A stretch of 64,000 nt of DNA from JBBIIC01 sp037446725 (GTDB taxonomy: Bacteria; Actinomycetota; Coriobacteriia; Anaerosomatales; SLCP01). The notes beneath the pieces were generated by a model. It had not been told where the DNA came from, ran no database searches, and saw only the letters and a program-made list of their open reading frames with translations. Below, one piece after another: positions 32,914 through 42,033 of the stretch. Position 1 is the first letter of the stretch, and the number at the start of each line of letters is the position of its first letter. Made by a program: the position numbers and the translations under genes. Location of the stretch: NCBI GenBank assembly GCA_037446725.1, contig JBBIIC010000005.1, positions 75,455 through 139,454 on the forward strand, read 5' to 3'.

Positions 32914-33861
32914 GTGCTCATGTACGTGTATGCGGCTGCTGGCCTCGCGCTGCTTTTCGGCGGCGGCGAGTTCCTCGTCCGGGGAGCGATCATCACCTCG
33001 CGCCGACTCGGCCTCTCGCCCCTGCTCATCGGGATGACGGTCGTGGCCTGGTGCACCTCGGCTCCCGAGTTCGTGGTGAGCTTCGGGGCTGCCCTCGACG
33101 GACAGTCCGACATCGCGGTCGGCAACGTGGTGGGCAGCAACATCTTCAACATCCTCGGCGTGCTCGGCGTTGCCGCACTCATCGCGCCGATCGCCATCGA
33201 CCGGCTCGAACTGCGGCGCGACACCGCGGTTACAGTCGGCTCAGCCCTCGTACTCTGCTTTGTGACGCTCACCGGCGAGATCGGCAGGTTCGCCGGTCTG
33301 GTGCTGTTTGCCGCGATGCTCGCCTACGTCGTGCTCTCGTACCTCTCTGAGAAGCGCCGGCCGGAACTGCCCTCGGCTGCACTACACGAGCACGAGGCCG
33401 AGGAAGTGCAGTTCACCGGCACCACGCTCGCCAGCGCGCTCTACCTCGCCGGCGGTCTGGGCGCGCTTGTCGCCGGCTCCCGCCTGCTCATCCTCGGCGC
33501 CACCGAGATCGCGCGCACCTTCGGGGTCTCCGAGGCGGTCATCGGGCTGAGCCTGGTTGCGGTGGGGACCTCGCTTCCCGAGCTCGCGACGAGCATCATC
33601 GCCGCTGTGCGCCGCCACCCCGACGTGGCCGTCGGCAACGTGGTGGGCAGCAACATCTTCAACATCCTCGGCATCCTCGGCATCACGTCGCTCGTCCAGC
33701 CGATCGGCGTCGCCGAGCAGATCGCCTCGTTCGACACCTGGTTCATGCTCGGCGTCTCGCTGATGCTCGTGCCCTTGCTGCTCGTGCGCGGCAGGATCGG
33801 ACGGGTCGAAGGGGCGGTCTTCCTCGCGCTGTACGCCGGCTACCTGTATCTGCTGTTCTGA
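32914..33861 (+). CDS. Calcium/sodium antiporter, YrbG-like
   Basis: This 315-residue protein has ten to eleven helices and two inverted alpha repeats. Both contain the cation-binding motif: TSAPEFVVSFGAALDGQSDI with NVVGSNIFNILGVLG, and TSLPELATSIIAAVRRHPDV with NVVGSNIFNILGILG. This is the CaCA superfamily hallmark. It exchanges Ca2+ for Na+ or H+ across the membrane. GTG 32914 follows AAAGGAG. Confidence 0.93.
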   Translation: MLMYVYAAAGLALLFGGGEFLVRGAIITSRRLGLSPLLIGMTVVAWCTSAPEFVVSFGAALDGQSDIAVGNVVGSNIFNILGVLGVAALIAPIAIDRLELRRDTAVTVGSALVLCFVTLTGEIGRFAGLVLFAAMLAYVVLSYLSEKRRPELPSAALHEHEAEEVQFTGTTLASALYLAGGLGALVAGSRLLILGATEIARTFGVSEAVIGLSLVAVGTSLPELATSIIAAVRRHPDVAVGNVVGSNIFNILGILGITSLVQPIGVAEQIASFDTWFMLGVSLMLVPLLLVRGRIGRVEGAVFLALYAGYLYLLF

Positions 33862-33880
33862 CGCGGCCGTCTGACCCGCG

Positions 33881-35899
33881 CTAGGAGGCCGCTTCCAGTG
33901 GGGCCTCGAACTGGCTTTCGTAGAGATCGTGGTAGAACCCGCCCGCCGCGAGCAGCGCCTCGTGCGTGCCGGTCTCGATGATGCGCCCGTGGTCCATGAC
34001 GACGATGACGTCGGCGTCGCGGATGGTGGAGAGCCGGTGCGCGATGACGAAGCTCGTCCGGCCGGCCATCAGGCGCGCCATCGCCTGCTGGATGAGCACC
34101 TCGGTGCGGGTGTCGACCGAGCTCGTGGCCTCGTCGAGGATGAGGATCTGCGGGTCGCTCAGGAACGCGCGCGCGATGGTGAGCAGCTGCTTCTCGCCCT
34201 GGCTCACCGCCGCGGCATCGTCGTCGAGGGGCGTGTCGTAGCCGAGCGGCAGGGTGCGCACGAAGTGGTCGACGTGCGCGGCCTCCGCGGCCGCGACGAT
34301 CTCGGCCTCAGTGGCGTCCTCCCTGCCGTACGCGATGTTCTCGCGAATCGTCCCGCCGAACAGCCACGCGTCCTGCAGCACCATGCCGAAGAGCCCGCGC
34401 ACGTCCTCGCGTGTCATGTCACGCGTGTCCACGCCGTCGACGCTGATGTGCCCGCCGTCGATCTCGTAGAAGCGCAGCAGCAGGTTCACGAGCGTGGTCT
34501 TGCCCGCACCGGTGGGCCCGACGATGGCGACGGTCTGGCCCGGCTCGACCGCGAGGTCGAGGTCCTCGATGAGCGGCTCGTCGAGCTTGTAGCGGAAGGA
34601 GACGTCAGCGAACTGCACCCGCCCGCTCGCCCGCGCCAGGCGGACCGGTGACGCGGCGTCGGGCTCCTGCTCGGCCTGGTCGAGCAGCTCGAAGACGCGC
34701 TCGGCAGACGCGACCGCGCTCTGCATCACGTTCGCGATACTTGCGAGCTGCGTGATGGGCCAGGTGAACTGCCGCTGGTACTGGATGAACGCCTGCACGT
34801 CGCCGAGCGAGAGCGTCCCGCTCGCCACCCGCAGGCCTCCGATGACCGCGATGAAGACGTAGTTCACGTTGCCGATGAAGTTCATCGACGGCTGGATGAT
34901 GCCCGAGATGAACTGCGCGCGAAACGACGCCTGGTAGAGCTTCTCGTTCTCCTCCGCGAAGACCGCCTCGGCATCGGCCTGACGCCCGAACGACTTCACG
35001 ATCGCGCGTCCCGTGTGCACCTCCTCGACGTGTCCGTTGAGCGTGCCGGTGTGCTCCCACTGCGCGGCGAAATGCTTCTGCGAGCGCTTCGCGATCTGCA
35101 TCGTCACGACCACCGAGAGCGGTACGGTAAGCAGCGAGATCGAGGCGAGCAGCGGGCTGATGGCGAACATCATCGCGAGCACGCCCACCACGGTGAGCAC
35201 CGAGGTCGTGATCTGCGTGAGCGACTGCTGGAGCGTCTGCGCGATGTTGTCGATGTCGTTGGTCACGCGCGAGAGAATGTCGCCGCGCGCGTGGTCGTCG
35301 AAGTACTTGAGCGGCAGCCGCGTGAGCTTGGCGTCCACCGCGCCGCGCAGCCGGTAGACGATGCCCTGCGACACGCCCACCGTTAGGTACTGCTGCAACC
35401 AGCCGAAGAGCGACGAGGCCAGGTAGATGGCTGTGAGCCAGAGCAGAATGCGGCCGAGCTCGCCGAAGTCCACGCCCTCGCCGGGCGTGAGCTCCATCGA
35501 CGAGAGCATCTCGGCGAGCTGGGTCTCCCCCCGCGCCTCGAGGCCGCGGATGACGTCTGCCTGTGTGGCGCCCTCGGGCAGCTGCGCGGAGATCACGCCT
35601 TCGAAGAGCAGGTTCGTGGCCTGGCCGAGTATGCGCGGGCCCACAGTGGCGAGCGCCACGCTCACGATGGCGAGCGCGATGACGAGCGCGATGCGTGCGC
35701 GGTACGGGCGCATCAGGCCGAGCAGCCGCCTGGCCGAGCCGCGGAAGTCCTTCGAGCGCGCGCCGCCGCCGATCATGCCGCGCGGGCCGAAGCCAGGGCC
35801 GTGCGCGCCGCCCGGTCCGGGGCCCGCCGGCTTCGCCGCGCCCTGCGTACCGGGCGGCGCGCCCGCGACCGGCTTCGTGATGTCGTCGGTGCCGGCCAT
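33881..35899 (-). CDS. ABC exporter subunit B (half transporter with catalytic Glu)
   Basis: This 672-residue half-transporter has a Gly/Pro-rich N-terminal tail, six transmembrane helices and an ATPase domain with Walker A GPTGAGKTT, Q-loop VLQDAWLF, signature VSQGEKQ and Walker B ILILDEATSSVD with the catalytic Glu. Its ATG directly follows the stop of the partner gene (no spacing). Together they form a heterodimeric multidrug or lipid exporter of the LmrCD/TM287-288 type. Confidence 0.9.
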   Translation of the reverse strand: MAGTDDITKPVAGAPPGTQGAAKPAGPGPGGAHGPGFGPRGMIGGGARSKDFRGSARRLLGLMRPYRARIALVIALAIVSVALATVGPRILGQATNLLFEGVISAQLPEGATQADVIRGLEARGETQLAEMLSSMELTPGEGVDFGELGRILLWLTAIYLASSLFGWLQQYLTVGVSQGIVYRLRGAVDAKLTRLPLKYFDDHARGDILSRVTNDIDNIAQTLQQSLTQITTSVLTVVGVLAMMFAISPLLASISLLTVPLSVVVTMQIAKRSQKHFAAQWEHTGTLNGHVEEVHTGRAIVKSFGRQADAEAVFAEENEKLYQASFRAQFISGIIQPSMNFIGNVNYVFIAVIGGLRVASGTLSLGDVQAFIQYQRQFTWPITQLASIANVMQSAVASAERVFELLDQAEQEPDAASPVRLARASGRVQFADVSFRYKLDEPLIEDLDLAVEPGQTVAIVGPTGAGKTTLVNLLLRFYEIDGGHISVDGVDTRDMTREDVRGLFGMVLQDAWLFGGTIRENIAYGREDATEAEIVAAAEAAHVDHFVRTLPLGYDTPLDDDAAAVSQGEKQLLTIARAFLSDPQILILDEATSSVDTRTEVLIQQAMARLMAGRTSFVIAHRLSTIRDADVIVVMDHGRIIETGTHEALLAAGGFYHDLYESQFEAPLEAAS

Positions 35900-37630
35900 C
35901 TAGGCGATCTCCTCTTCGGTCAGCTGCGAGAAGACGATCTCGCGGTAGGTCTCAGACGTCTGAAGCAGCTCGTCGTGCGTGCCGATGCCAGCGATACGGC
36001 CCCGGTCGAGGACGACGATGCGGTCCGCGTGCATGATGGTGCCGACGCGCTGAGCCACCACGATGACGGTGGCATCACCCGTCTCGGCCTTGAGCGCGGC
36101 GCGCAGCCGGCGGTCGGTGGCGAAGTCGAGCGCGGAGAAGCTGTCGTCGAACACGTAGATCTCCGGGCGCTTGACGAGCGCGCGCGCGATGGCGATGCGC
36201 TGGCGCTGGCCGCCCGAGAGGTTCGTGCCGCCCTGCGAGACCGGCGCCTCGAGCCCTCCGGGCATCTCGGCGACGAAGCCATCGGCCTGAGCGATTGTGA
36301 GCGCGTGCCAGAGCTCCTCGTCGGTCGCGTCGTCTTTGCCGTAGCGCAGGTTGCTCGCGATCGTGCCCGAGAACAGGAACGCGCGCTGCGGGGTGTAGCC
36401 GATGCGCGCCCAGAGCGCCTCCTGCTCCATCTCGCGCACGTCCACGCCGTCGACGAGCAGCGCTCCGCCGGTCACGTCGTAGAAGCGCGGCACGAGGTTG
36501 ACGAGCGTGGACTTGCCGCTGCCCGTCGAGCCGATGATGGCGGTGGTCTCCCCCGGCCCCATCGATACCGTGATGCCGCAGAGCACGGGATCCTCGGCGC
36601 CGGGGTAGCGGAACTCGACGTCGCGGAGGTCGACGTGCCCGCGGGCCTCAGGGGGCACGAGCGCGACGACGGGGTCGGTCACGGCAGGCGTCGTGTCGAG
36701 CACCTCGCGGATGCGGTTCGCCGAGACCGCGGCGCGCGGCAGCATCGTGAGCATGAACGTCGCCATCATCACCGACATGAGGATCTGCACGACGTAGGTG
36801 AGGAACGCCGTGAGGTTGCCGATCGGCATCGCTCCGCTCGCGATGCGGTGCGCACCGAACCACATGATGGCAACCGTCGAGAGGTTCATCACGCCGAGCA
36901 GGGTCGGCCACATCAGCGCGAACAGGTGGAAGACCCGCGTAGCCGTGTCGGTGAGATCGGCGTTGGCGCGCTCGAACCGGCGCGACTCGAAAGAGTCGCG
37001 CACGAACGCGCGGATGACGCGAACACCGGCGAGCCGCTCGCGCATCACCTGGTTGATGCGGTCGATCTTGACCTGCATCGAGGTGAACAGCGGCAGCGCC
37101 TTGCGGGTGAGCAGGCCCAGGAAGAGCGCCATGAGCGGCACGATGACGAGCAGCGTCGCCGAGAGCACGACGTCCTGGCGCACCGCCATGATGATGCCGC
37201 CGATGCCCATGAACGGCGCGAGGATCATCATGTTGAGCCCCATGAGCACGACCATCTGCACCTGCTGCACGTCGTTTGTGTTGCGCGTGATGAGCGAGGC
37301 GGTGCCGAACTGGTTCACCTCGGCCTGCGAGAACGCGCCGACGCGGTGGAAGATCGCCGCGCGCACGTCGCGCCCGAAGCCCATCGAGGCCTTCGAGCCG
37401 AAGTAGATGCCGGCGACCGCCGTCACGCCCATCAGCAGCGTTACGAGCACCATGATGCCGCCGGTGCGCCAGATGAAGCCGATGTCGCCCTTGGCGACAC
37501 CCTCGTTGATGATCTCGGCGTTGAGCTCGGGCAGGTAGAGGTTGGTGATGGCCTGCACCAGCATGAGCGCGAGCGCGATGGCGACACTCACCTTGTACGG
37601 CGCGAGATGCTCGCGCAGCAGGCGGCTCAC
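35900..37630 (-). CDS. ABC exporter subunit A (degenerate ATP site)
   Basis: This 576-residue half-transporter has six helices then an ATPase domain with Walker A GSTGSGKST, signature LSGGQRQR and Walker B EIYVFDDSFSALD. The catalytic Glu is replaced by Asp, as in the non-hydrolysing site of heterodimeric exporters. It lies between the MarR gene (4-bp overlap) and subunit B, giving a three-gene drug-resistance-type operon. Confidence 0.9.
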   Translation of the reverse strand: MSRLLREHLAPYKVSVAIALALMLVQAITNLYLPELNAEIINEGVAKGDIGFIWRTGGIMVLVTLLMGVTAVAGIYFGSKASMGFGRDVRAAIFHRVGAFSQAEVNQFGTASLITRNTNDVQQVQMVVLMGLNMMILAPFMGIGGIIMAVRQDVVLSATLLVIVPLMALFLGLLTRKALPLFTSMQVKIDRINQVMRERLAGVRVIRAFVRDSFESRRFERANADLTDTATRVFHLFALMWPTLLGVMNLSTVAIMWFGAHRIASGAMPIGNLTAFLTYVVQILMSVMMATFMLTMLPRAAVSANRIREVLDTTPAVTDPVVALVPPEARGHVDLRDVEFRYPGAEDPVLCGITVSMGPGETTAIIGSTGSGKSTLVNLVPRFYDVTGGALLVDGVDVREMEQEALWARIGYTPQRAFLFSGTIASNLRYGKDDATDEELWHALTIAQADGFVAEMPGGLEAPVSQGGTNLSGGQRQRIAIARALVKRPEIYVFDDSFSALDFATDRRLRAALKAETGDATVIVVAQRVGTIMHADRIVVLDRGRIAGIGTHDELLQTSETYREIVFSQLTEEEIA

Positions 37631-38139
37631 CGGTCACCCTCCCCGGCCGGGGCGGCATCGTCAGGTGGTGCCGAGCCCTCGGCAAGCGCGGCCTGGATGT
37701 TGTCGGAGAGCATGCCGAGGAGGCGGGTGAGCTCGGCCTGGTCGGCCGCGGACATCGGGGCGATGGCCTTCTCGGCGATCTCGGCGAGCACGGTGTGCAT
37801 GACGCCGTAGCGGGCGCGGCCCTCGTCGGTGAGGTGAAGGCGTGTGTAGCGCTGGTCGTCGGCATCGGTGCGACGCTCCACGACGCGCGAGCGCTCGAGC
37901 TTGCGCAGCATCACACTAACGGTCGGGCGCGAGACGCCGAGCTCCTCGGCGAGCTCGGCCTGCGTGATGCCTTCGCGATGCGAGATGGCTGCCACGCAAA
38001 ACGCCTGGCCGGGGTGAAGGCCGTGCTCGGCCATCTCGCGGAAGAGCAGCTGGCGGTGGGCGAGCATGGCCTGGTGGAACGCCCCGAACGCGCGCATCGT
38101 AGGCGACGCGTCCGGGCTACCGGAGTGCGGGTGGGACAT
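37627..38139 (-). CDS. MarR family regulator of the ABC exporter operon
   Basis: This 170-residue protein has a winged helix (ITQAELAEELGVSRPTVSVM, LRKLERSRVVERRTDADDQR) in a typical MarR framework. ATG 38139 follows GAGGAG. It is the first gene of the exporter operon and should repress it through the palindromes upstream, releasing them when it binds a small molecule. Confidence 0.9.
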   Translation of the reverse strand: MSHPHSGSPDASPTMRAFGAFHQAMLAHRQLLFREMAEHGLHPGQAFCVAAISHREGITQAELAEELGVSRPTVSVMLRKLERSRVVERRTDADDQRYTRLHLTDEGRARYGVMHTVLAEIAEKAIAPMSAADQAELTRLLGMLSDNIQAALAEGSAPPDDAAPAGEGDR

Positions 38140-38200
38140 GGTACTCCTCGGGGGGAGCAGGGCGGCGGTGCGTGCGGGGCCGCCGGACAATGGGTAGCGT

Positions 38201-38223
38201 GCTAATCGTTAGCATGCTAATCG
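38201..38223 (-). promoter_or_regulatory. Composite MarR operator (overlapping GCTAA/TTAGC palindromes)
   Basis: GCTAATCGTTAGC (38201-38213) and TTAGCATGCTAA (38209-38220) are both perfect palindromes and overlap; GCTAATCG occurs twice. They lie 62 bases upstream of the MarR start, where the promoter should be. Confidence 0.7.
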
Positions 38224-38408
38224 CGTGTCGGAGGCGCGTCAAGGGGTCGCGCACCGGCGACCCGGCGATCTCCCGGAGCGCGCCTCTGACCCGCCTGTTC
38301 GGGCAGTTCACGCAATCGGTGAATGGCGGCCTGGGACCGCGCCACGCGGGGACATAGTTGGTGTGCCCGCCGCATGCGGCCACGCCCGGATGGGGGGAGG
38401 TGGTGGAG

Positions 38409-38741
38409 ATGCCACATGCCACGCCGGAGTCACGCACTCAGTCCGGGTTCTTCGCTCTACCCTCGACGCGGATGGGGAGAACCGCGCTCCTACTGTTCGC
38501 GATCCTGTTCGCGCTGGTGGTCGTCAACAGCGCGATCCTGATGCCGTACACGGAGAGCCGAGTGGGTCTCGACACCCTCCAGCAAATCTACAACTTCGCG
38601 CTCGGCCTGCTCCTCATCGCTCTTGCTGTGATCGGCGGCGTGTCCGTGATCCGGCACCACGAGCGCTCCTGGACGGTGCTCCTGCCCGTGGCATTCGCGC
38701 TGATCGCGCTCGGCCTGCAGATCTTCGAGCATTTCGAGTGA
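38409..38741 (+). CDS. Membrane protein, 110 residues
   Basis: There are three hydrophobic helices (TALLLFAILFALVVVNSAIL, FALGLLLIALAVIGGVSVI, VLLPVAFALIALGLQIFEHF) after a polar N-terminus. ATG 38409 follows GAGGTGG. It is followed at 22 bases by another small membrane gene, so the two are probably co-expressed. No family was recognised. Confidence 0.62.
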   Translation: MPHATPESRTQSGFFALPSTRMGRTALLLFAILFALVVVNSAILMPYTESRVGLDTLQQIYNFALGLLLIALAVIGGVSVIRHHERSWTVLLPVAFALIALGLQIFEHFE

Positions 38742-38763
38742 TCACTACCCCGGGAGGTGCACT

Positions 38764-39117
38764 ATGTACGCATCGTTCGGATTGCTCATCGGAATCGTCA
38801 TCGGCGTGATGGCCCTGCGGCTCACCCGCAGCAGCCACGCGCAACCCGGAGTGGGGGGCGTGACCTCGCTCGGCAGGCTCGTCCTCACGTTCGGCACCGT
38901 CGCTGCTGTCACGCTCGCCGTCGCGATCGCGGCCTCAGACGGCACGCTGCTCTACCTTGTGTCCATACTCGCGGGTTCGGCGGCGGTCGTGATGGGTGTC
39001 GGAGCCCTCGTCAGACACGAGCGCTTGTGGGCCACGTGGGCAGGCCTCGTGCTCGGTGGCATCCCCTCCATCCTCTGGTTCGTCTTCGCCATCGGGTCGA
39101 TGATGAGCCCGCCGTAG
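38764..39117 (+). CDS. Membrane protein, 117 residues
   Basis: There are four hydrophobic segments (FGLLIGIVIGVMAL, VLTFGTVAAVTLAVAIAAS, LYLVSILAGSAAVVMGVGAL, WAGLVLGGIPSILWFVFAIG). ATG 38764 follows GGGAGGTG. It is the partner of the preceding membrane gene; function unknown. Confidence 0.62.
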   Translation: MYASFGLLIGIVIGVMALRLTRSSHAQPGVGGVTSLGRLVLTFGTVAAVTLAVAIAASDGTLLYLVSILAGSAAVVMGVGALVRHERLWATWAGLVLGGIPSILWFVFAIGSMMSPP

Positions 39118-39303
39118 CCCGGCTCGCCCTCGCCTCTCATAGGTCCGTACCACGGGTCCCCGCACGATCCACGACCCACACTGCCGGATTGGCGGCAAGA
39201 GCGTGGAGAGGCCACCCCCTCGGGGCATACAAGCATGGGGGTCGCTGATTATGCATGCACCCGGGAACCGTGACCGACGCCGTGCGACAGGAAGGTGAAC
39301 GAC

Positions 39304-39744
39304 GTGACCGAGCAGCGCCTCATCCTCCACCCCACCGACGGGTCCGCCACCGCCGAGGCGGCGGCCCGCATCGCCGAGGACATCGCGTACGCCGAAGGCG
39401 GCAGGGTGCTCGTCCTCGGCATCGCGAAACCGACGTTCGTCGGGGGGATTGAGGACAACGCGCTCACCACCGCCGTCGTCGAGTCGGTCCGCGAGGTCGC
39501 CGAGCTGGAAGCCGCTCGTATCCGTCAGCGCGGCGTGGACGCCGAGGCGATCGTGACCCTGGCCGACCAGCCCCACGACGCGATCCTCGACGTAGCAGCC
39601 GAGCGCGGTGCGAACATGATCGTCATGGGCACGCACGGGCGCTCGGGGCTCACGCGCGCCGCTCTCGGTTCGGTCGCCGAGCGCGTGGTGAAGCAGTCGA
39701 CCGTGCCGATCGTGCTCGTACCGCTCGTCGAGGACGTGAGGTAG
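39304..39744 (+). CDS. Universal stress protein UspA-like
   Basis: This 146-residue protein has the Usp fold: LILHPTDGSATAEAAARIAE at the start and the ATP-binding signature MGTHGRSGLTRAALGSVAER near the end. GTG 39304 has AGGAAGG nine bases upstream; GTG 39295 would leave no spacing. Such proteins bind ATP and respond to stress or anaerobiosis. Confidence 0.88.
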   Translation: MTEQRLILHPTDGSATAEAAARIAEDIAYAEGGRVLVLGIAKPTFVGGIEDNALTTAVVESVREVAELEAARIRQRGVDAEAIVTLADQPHDAILDVAAERGANMIVMGTHGRSGLTRAALGSVAERVVKQSTVPIVLVPLVEDVR

Positions 39745-39747
39745 AGT
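39742..39747 (+). promoter_or_regulatory. -10 box TAGAGT of leaderless GNAT gene
   Basis: The hexamer overlaps the uspA stop codon and ends six bases before ATG 39754, so the next gene may have its own start-codon promoter. Confidence 0.45.
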
Positions 39748-39753
39748 CCGGGC

Positions 39754-40347
39754 ATGGCACGCATCACCCGGGGAATCCCGGCCGATCGGCTCGAGGAGAC
39801 CGCTGCGCTGCTCTACGAGGCCTTCGAGCAGAAGCTCGTCCACGGTATCCGGCCGGACTCGGCCGAACAGGGCCGGCGCATCGTCGCCCGGAGTCTCACA
39901 CCCGAGCTCGGCTGGGTCGCGCTTGCCGGGGACGGGCAGGTACTCGGCGTGGCCGGCGTTGCGATGCGCGGGCATCACTTCTCACACATGGGCTACCGCC
40001 TGTTCGCCCGGGAGTTCGGGGCGCTCGGAGCCGTGTGGCGCTGGATCCGGGCGACCTCCGAGTCACTCTTCGCGCGCCCGCGCAGAGGGCAGTGGCGAGT
40101 CGAGGTACTCGCGGTCGCCGAGCCCGCGCGGGGGAGCGGCATCGGGACCGCGCTGCTCGAAGCGGTGATCGAGGCCGCCCGGGAGGCCGGCATGCGCTCG
40201 GTCGGCCTCGAGGTCGTCGACGTCAACGACCGCGCGCTGCGGCTCTACGAGCGCATCGGGTTCCGCTCGGTGGGCAACGTGCCGACCGGCGTGCTGACCG
40301 CCGGCGGTGGCTACCGGGCAGTGCGTTTCATGCGGCTCGACCTGTAG
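39754..40347 (+). CDS. GNAT family N-acetyltransferase
   Basis: This 197-residue protein has the acetyl-CoA binding motif VEVLAVAEPARGSGIGTALL and the late motif VNDRALRLYERIGFRSVG of GNAT enzymes. The acceptor substrate is unknown. It seems leaderless (TAGAGT six bases before ATG). Confidence 0.9.
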   Translation: MARITRGIPADRLEETAALLYEAFEQKLVHGIRPDSAEQGRRIVARSLTPELGWVALAGDGQVLGVAGVAMRGHHFSHMGYRLFAREFGALGAVWRWIRATSESLFARPRRGQWRVEVLAVAEPARGSGIGTALLEAVIEAAREAGMRSVGLEVVDVNDRALRLYERIGFRSVGNVPTGVLTAGGGYRAVRFMRLDL

Positions 40348-40543
40348 GGAACAGCAGCGTCGGAGCGGGCTGCACGGGCGTCACGCACCCGTACCCGGAG
40401 ACTCTCCTCTGGTGCTATCGTCCTGCTATCATTCCGTGGTAGGATTCCGGCGAGAGTAGGTTCCGTCCGCCGTGTCATGCTGCAGCCGTCCCGATACCCG
40501 GAAGGCACGCATGGCCGGCACAACGCACACGTGGAGAGAGGCT

Positions 40544-40813
40544 ATGCCCGATCTGCTCGTACGCGGGTTGAGTCCCGAGTCCGTGACGCGGCTGAAGGAA
40601 CAGGCGTCCCGTAACGGGCGCTCGATGCAAGCCGAGGCGAAGTCCATCATCGAAGCCGGCATCAGGCCCACCATGGCCGAGTGGCTCGAGCGCGTCGACC
40701 GCTCGCGCTCGGCGATCGAGGCCGAGCATGGCACCCTCGAGACCACCTCCGCCGAGCTCGTCCGCGAGCAGCGCGACGCGCGCACAGACACCGCGCCCCG
40801 CGGCGGCAGGTGA
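40544..40813 (+). CDS. FitA-like ribbon-helix-helix antitoxin
   Basis: This 89-residue protein (PDLLVRGLSPESVTRLKEQA, RNGRSMQAEAKSIIEAGI) has the sequence pattern of FitA/StbC-type antitoxins that pair with PIN toxins. ATG 40544 follows GAGAGG. The PIN gene follows eight bases later. Confidence 0.85.
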   Translation: MPDLLVRGLSPESVTRLKEQASRNGRSMQAEAKSIIEAGIRPTMAEWLERVDRSRSAIEAEHGTLETTSAELVREQRDARTDTAPRGGR

Positions 40814-40820
40814 ACCATCC

Positions 40821-41240
40821 GTGCGGATTGTCGCCGATGCGAGCGTCGTCCTCGCAGCCATGCTTCCCGAGCGGCATACCCGCGAGGCACGGGAGGCGCT
40901 CGGCAACGCCGCGCAGGTCCACGCCCCCGATCTGCTGCTGTACGAGATCGTCTCGGCGCTTCACGCACGCATGAGGCGGGGTGACCTCAGCGCCGGGCAG
41001 GCCGATCTCAAGCGCCTGGAAGCCCGAGCGCTCCCTACCCTGGAGACCCCGGCCCACGAACTCGACGCCGCAGCGCTCGCACTCGCCGGGCGGCTCGATC
41101 ACTCGGCCTACGACTGCTTCTACCTCGCACTTGCGATTGAACGTGAGTGCATACTGGTGACGACCGACCGCGGACTCGCCCGTGCGGCCCGCGCGGCCGG
41201 GCTCGACCGGTATGTCCGCCTGCTCGGAGAGGGAACCTGA
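40821..41240 (+). CDS. PIN-domain toxin (FitB/VapC-like)
   Basis: This 139-residue protein has PIN acidic residues in VRIVADASVVLAAMLPE, LLLYEIVSAL, HSAYDCFYLALA and LVTTDRGLA. It should be an RNase neutralised by the preceding antitoxin. GTG 40821 is the best start because VRIVADAS is the usual N-terminus. Confidence 0.86.
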   Translation: MRIVADASVVLAAMLPERHTREAREALGNAAQVHAPDLLLYEIVSALHARMRRGDLSAGQADLKRLEARALPTLETPAHELDAAALALAGRLDHSAYDCFYLALAIERECILVTTDRGLARAARAAGLDRYVRLLGEGT

Positions 41241-41242
41241 CG

Positions 41243-41998
41243 ATGGACCTGCCGCTCGAGTGGATGGAGCGCCGCGGCCCGTGGCTCATGTTGCTGGCGC
41301 GCACGGCGCTCTTCGCCGCCTACCAGGCGCTCATCGCGCTGGTGTTCCTGCTCGCCGGCGACCCCGAGCCCTGGGCGCGCTCGATCGCCTGGTGGCCGCT
41401 TTCGGCCATATTCGCCAACCTCGACACGCTCGCGCTCCTCTGGCTCGGTGCGCGCAGCGAGGGCATCCGCTTCGTGCGGCTCTACGGGTTCGATCGCATG
41501 AGCATAGGGCGCGACATGCTCTGGCTGCTCGGCGCGGTGGCGGTGAGCGCGCCGCTCGCCTACTTCCCGAACGTCTGGCTCGCAGAAGCGCTTTTCGACG
41601 ATTCGGCCACACCCGCGACCATCATGTTCCAGACGCTGCCGCCGTGGATGCTCTGGACCGCGCTGCTGCTCTTCCCGCTCACGATCACGCTCGCCGAGCT
41701 CCCCGCCTTCTACGGCTACGCGATGCCGCGCATCAGGAAACGTGTCGGCCCGGTGTGGTGGGTGCCCCTGCTCGTCGGGGTCACCCACGCGCTGCAGCAC
41801 GTCACGCTTCCGCTCGTGTTCGACCCGGCGTTCATGCTGTGGCGCTTCGGGATGTTCCTGCCCTTCGCGGTCTTCCTCGGCTATCTCATCGACCGCCGGC
41901 CCTCGCTGCTGCCCTACCTGATGGTCGTGCACGGCCTGCTCGACCTTCAGCTGCCGCTCACGCTGTTCGCGGCAGCGAACGGCACGCAGCCCTGGTAG
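41243..41998 (+). CDS. Membrane protein, possibly CPBP-like
   Basis: This 251-residue protein has about seven hydrophobic helices. LAELPAFYGYAMPRI followed later by THALQHVTLPLVFD and VVHGLLDLQLPL resembles the Glu and two His positions of CPBP-type intramembrane proteins, though the usual EExxxR is not present. ATG 41243 follows GAGAGGG and lies just after the PIN stop. Confidence 0.5.
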   Translation: MDLPLEWMERRGPWLMLLARTALFAAYQALIALVFLLAGDPEPWARSIAWWPLSAIFANLDTLALLWLGARSEGIRFVRLYGFDRMSIGRDMLWLLGAVAVSAPLAYFPNVWLAEALFDDSATPATIMFQTLPPWMLWTALLLFPLTITLAELPAFYGYAMPRIRKRVGPVWWVPLLVGVTHALQHVTLPLVFDPAFMLWRFGMFLPFAVFLGYLIDRRPSLLPYLMVVHGLLDLQLPLTLFAAANGTQPW

Positions 41999-42033
41999 GG
42001 GCCTGCCGGGGGGCGGGTCGTACCGGCGGGGCG

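Noticed and set aside
35801..37810. Long plus-strand frame of 669 codons opposite the ABC exporter
   Set aside because: It is the Arg/Asp/His-rich mirror of two well-supported ABC genes and has no domain of its own.
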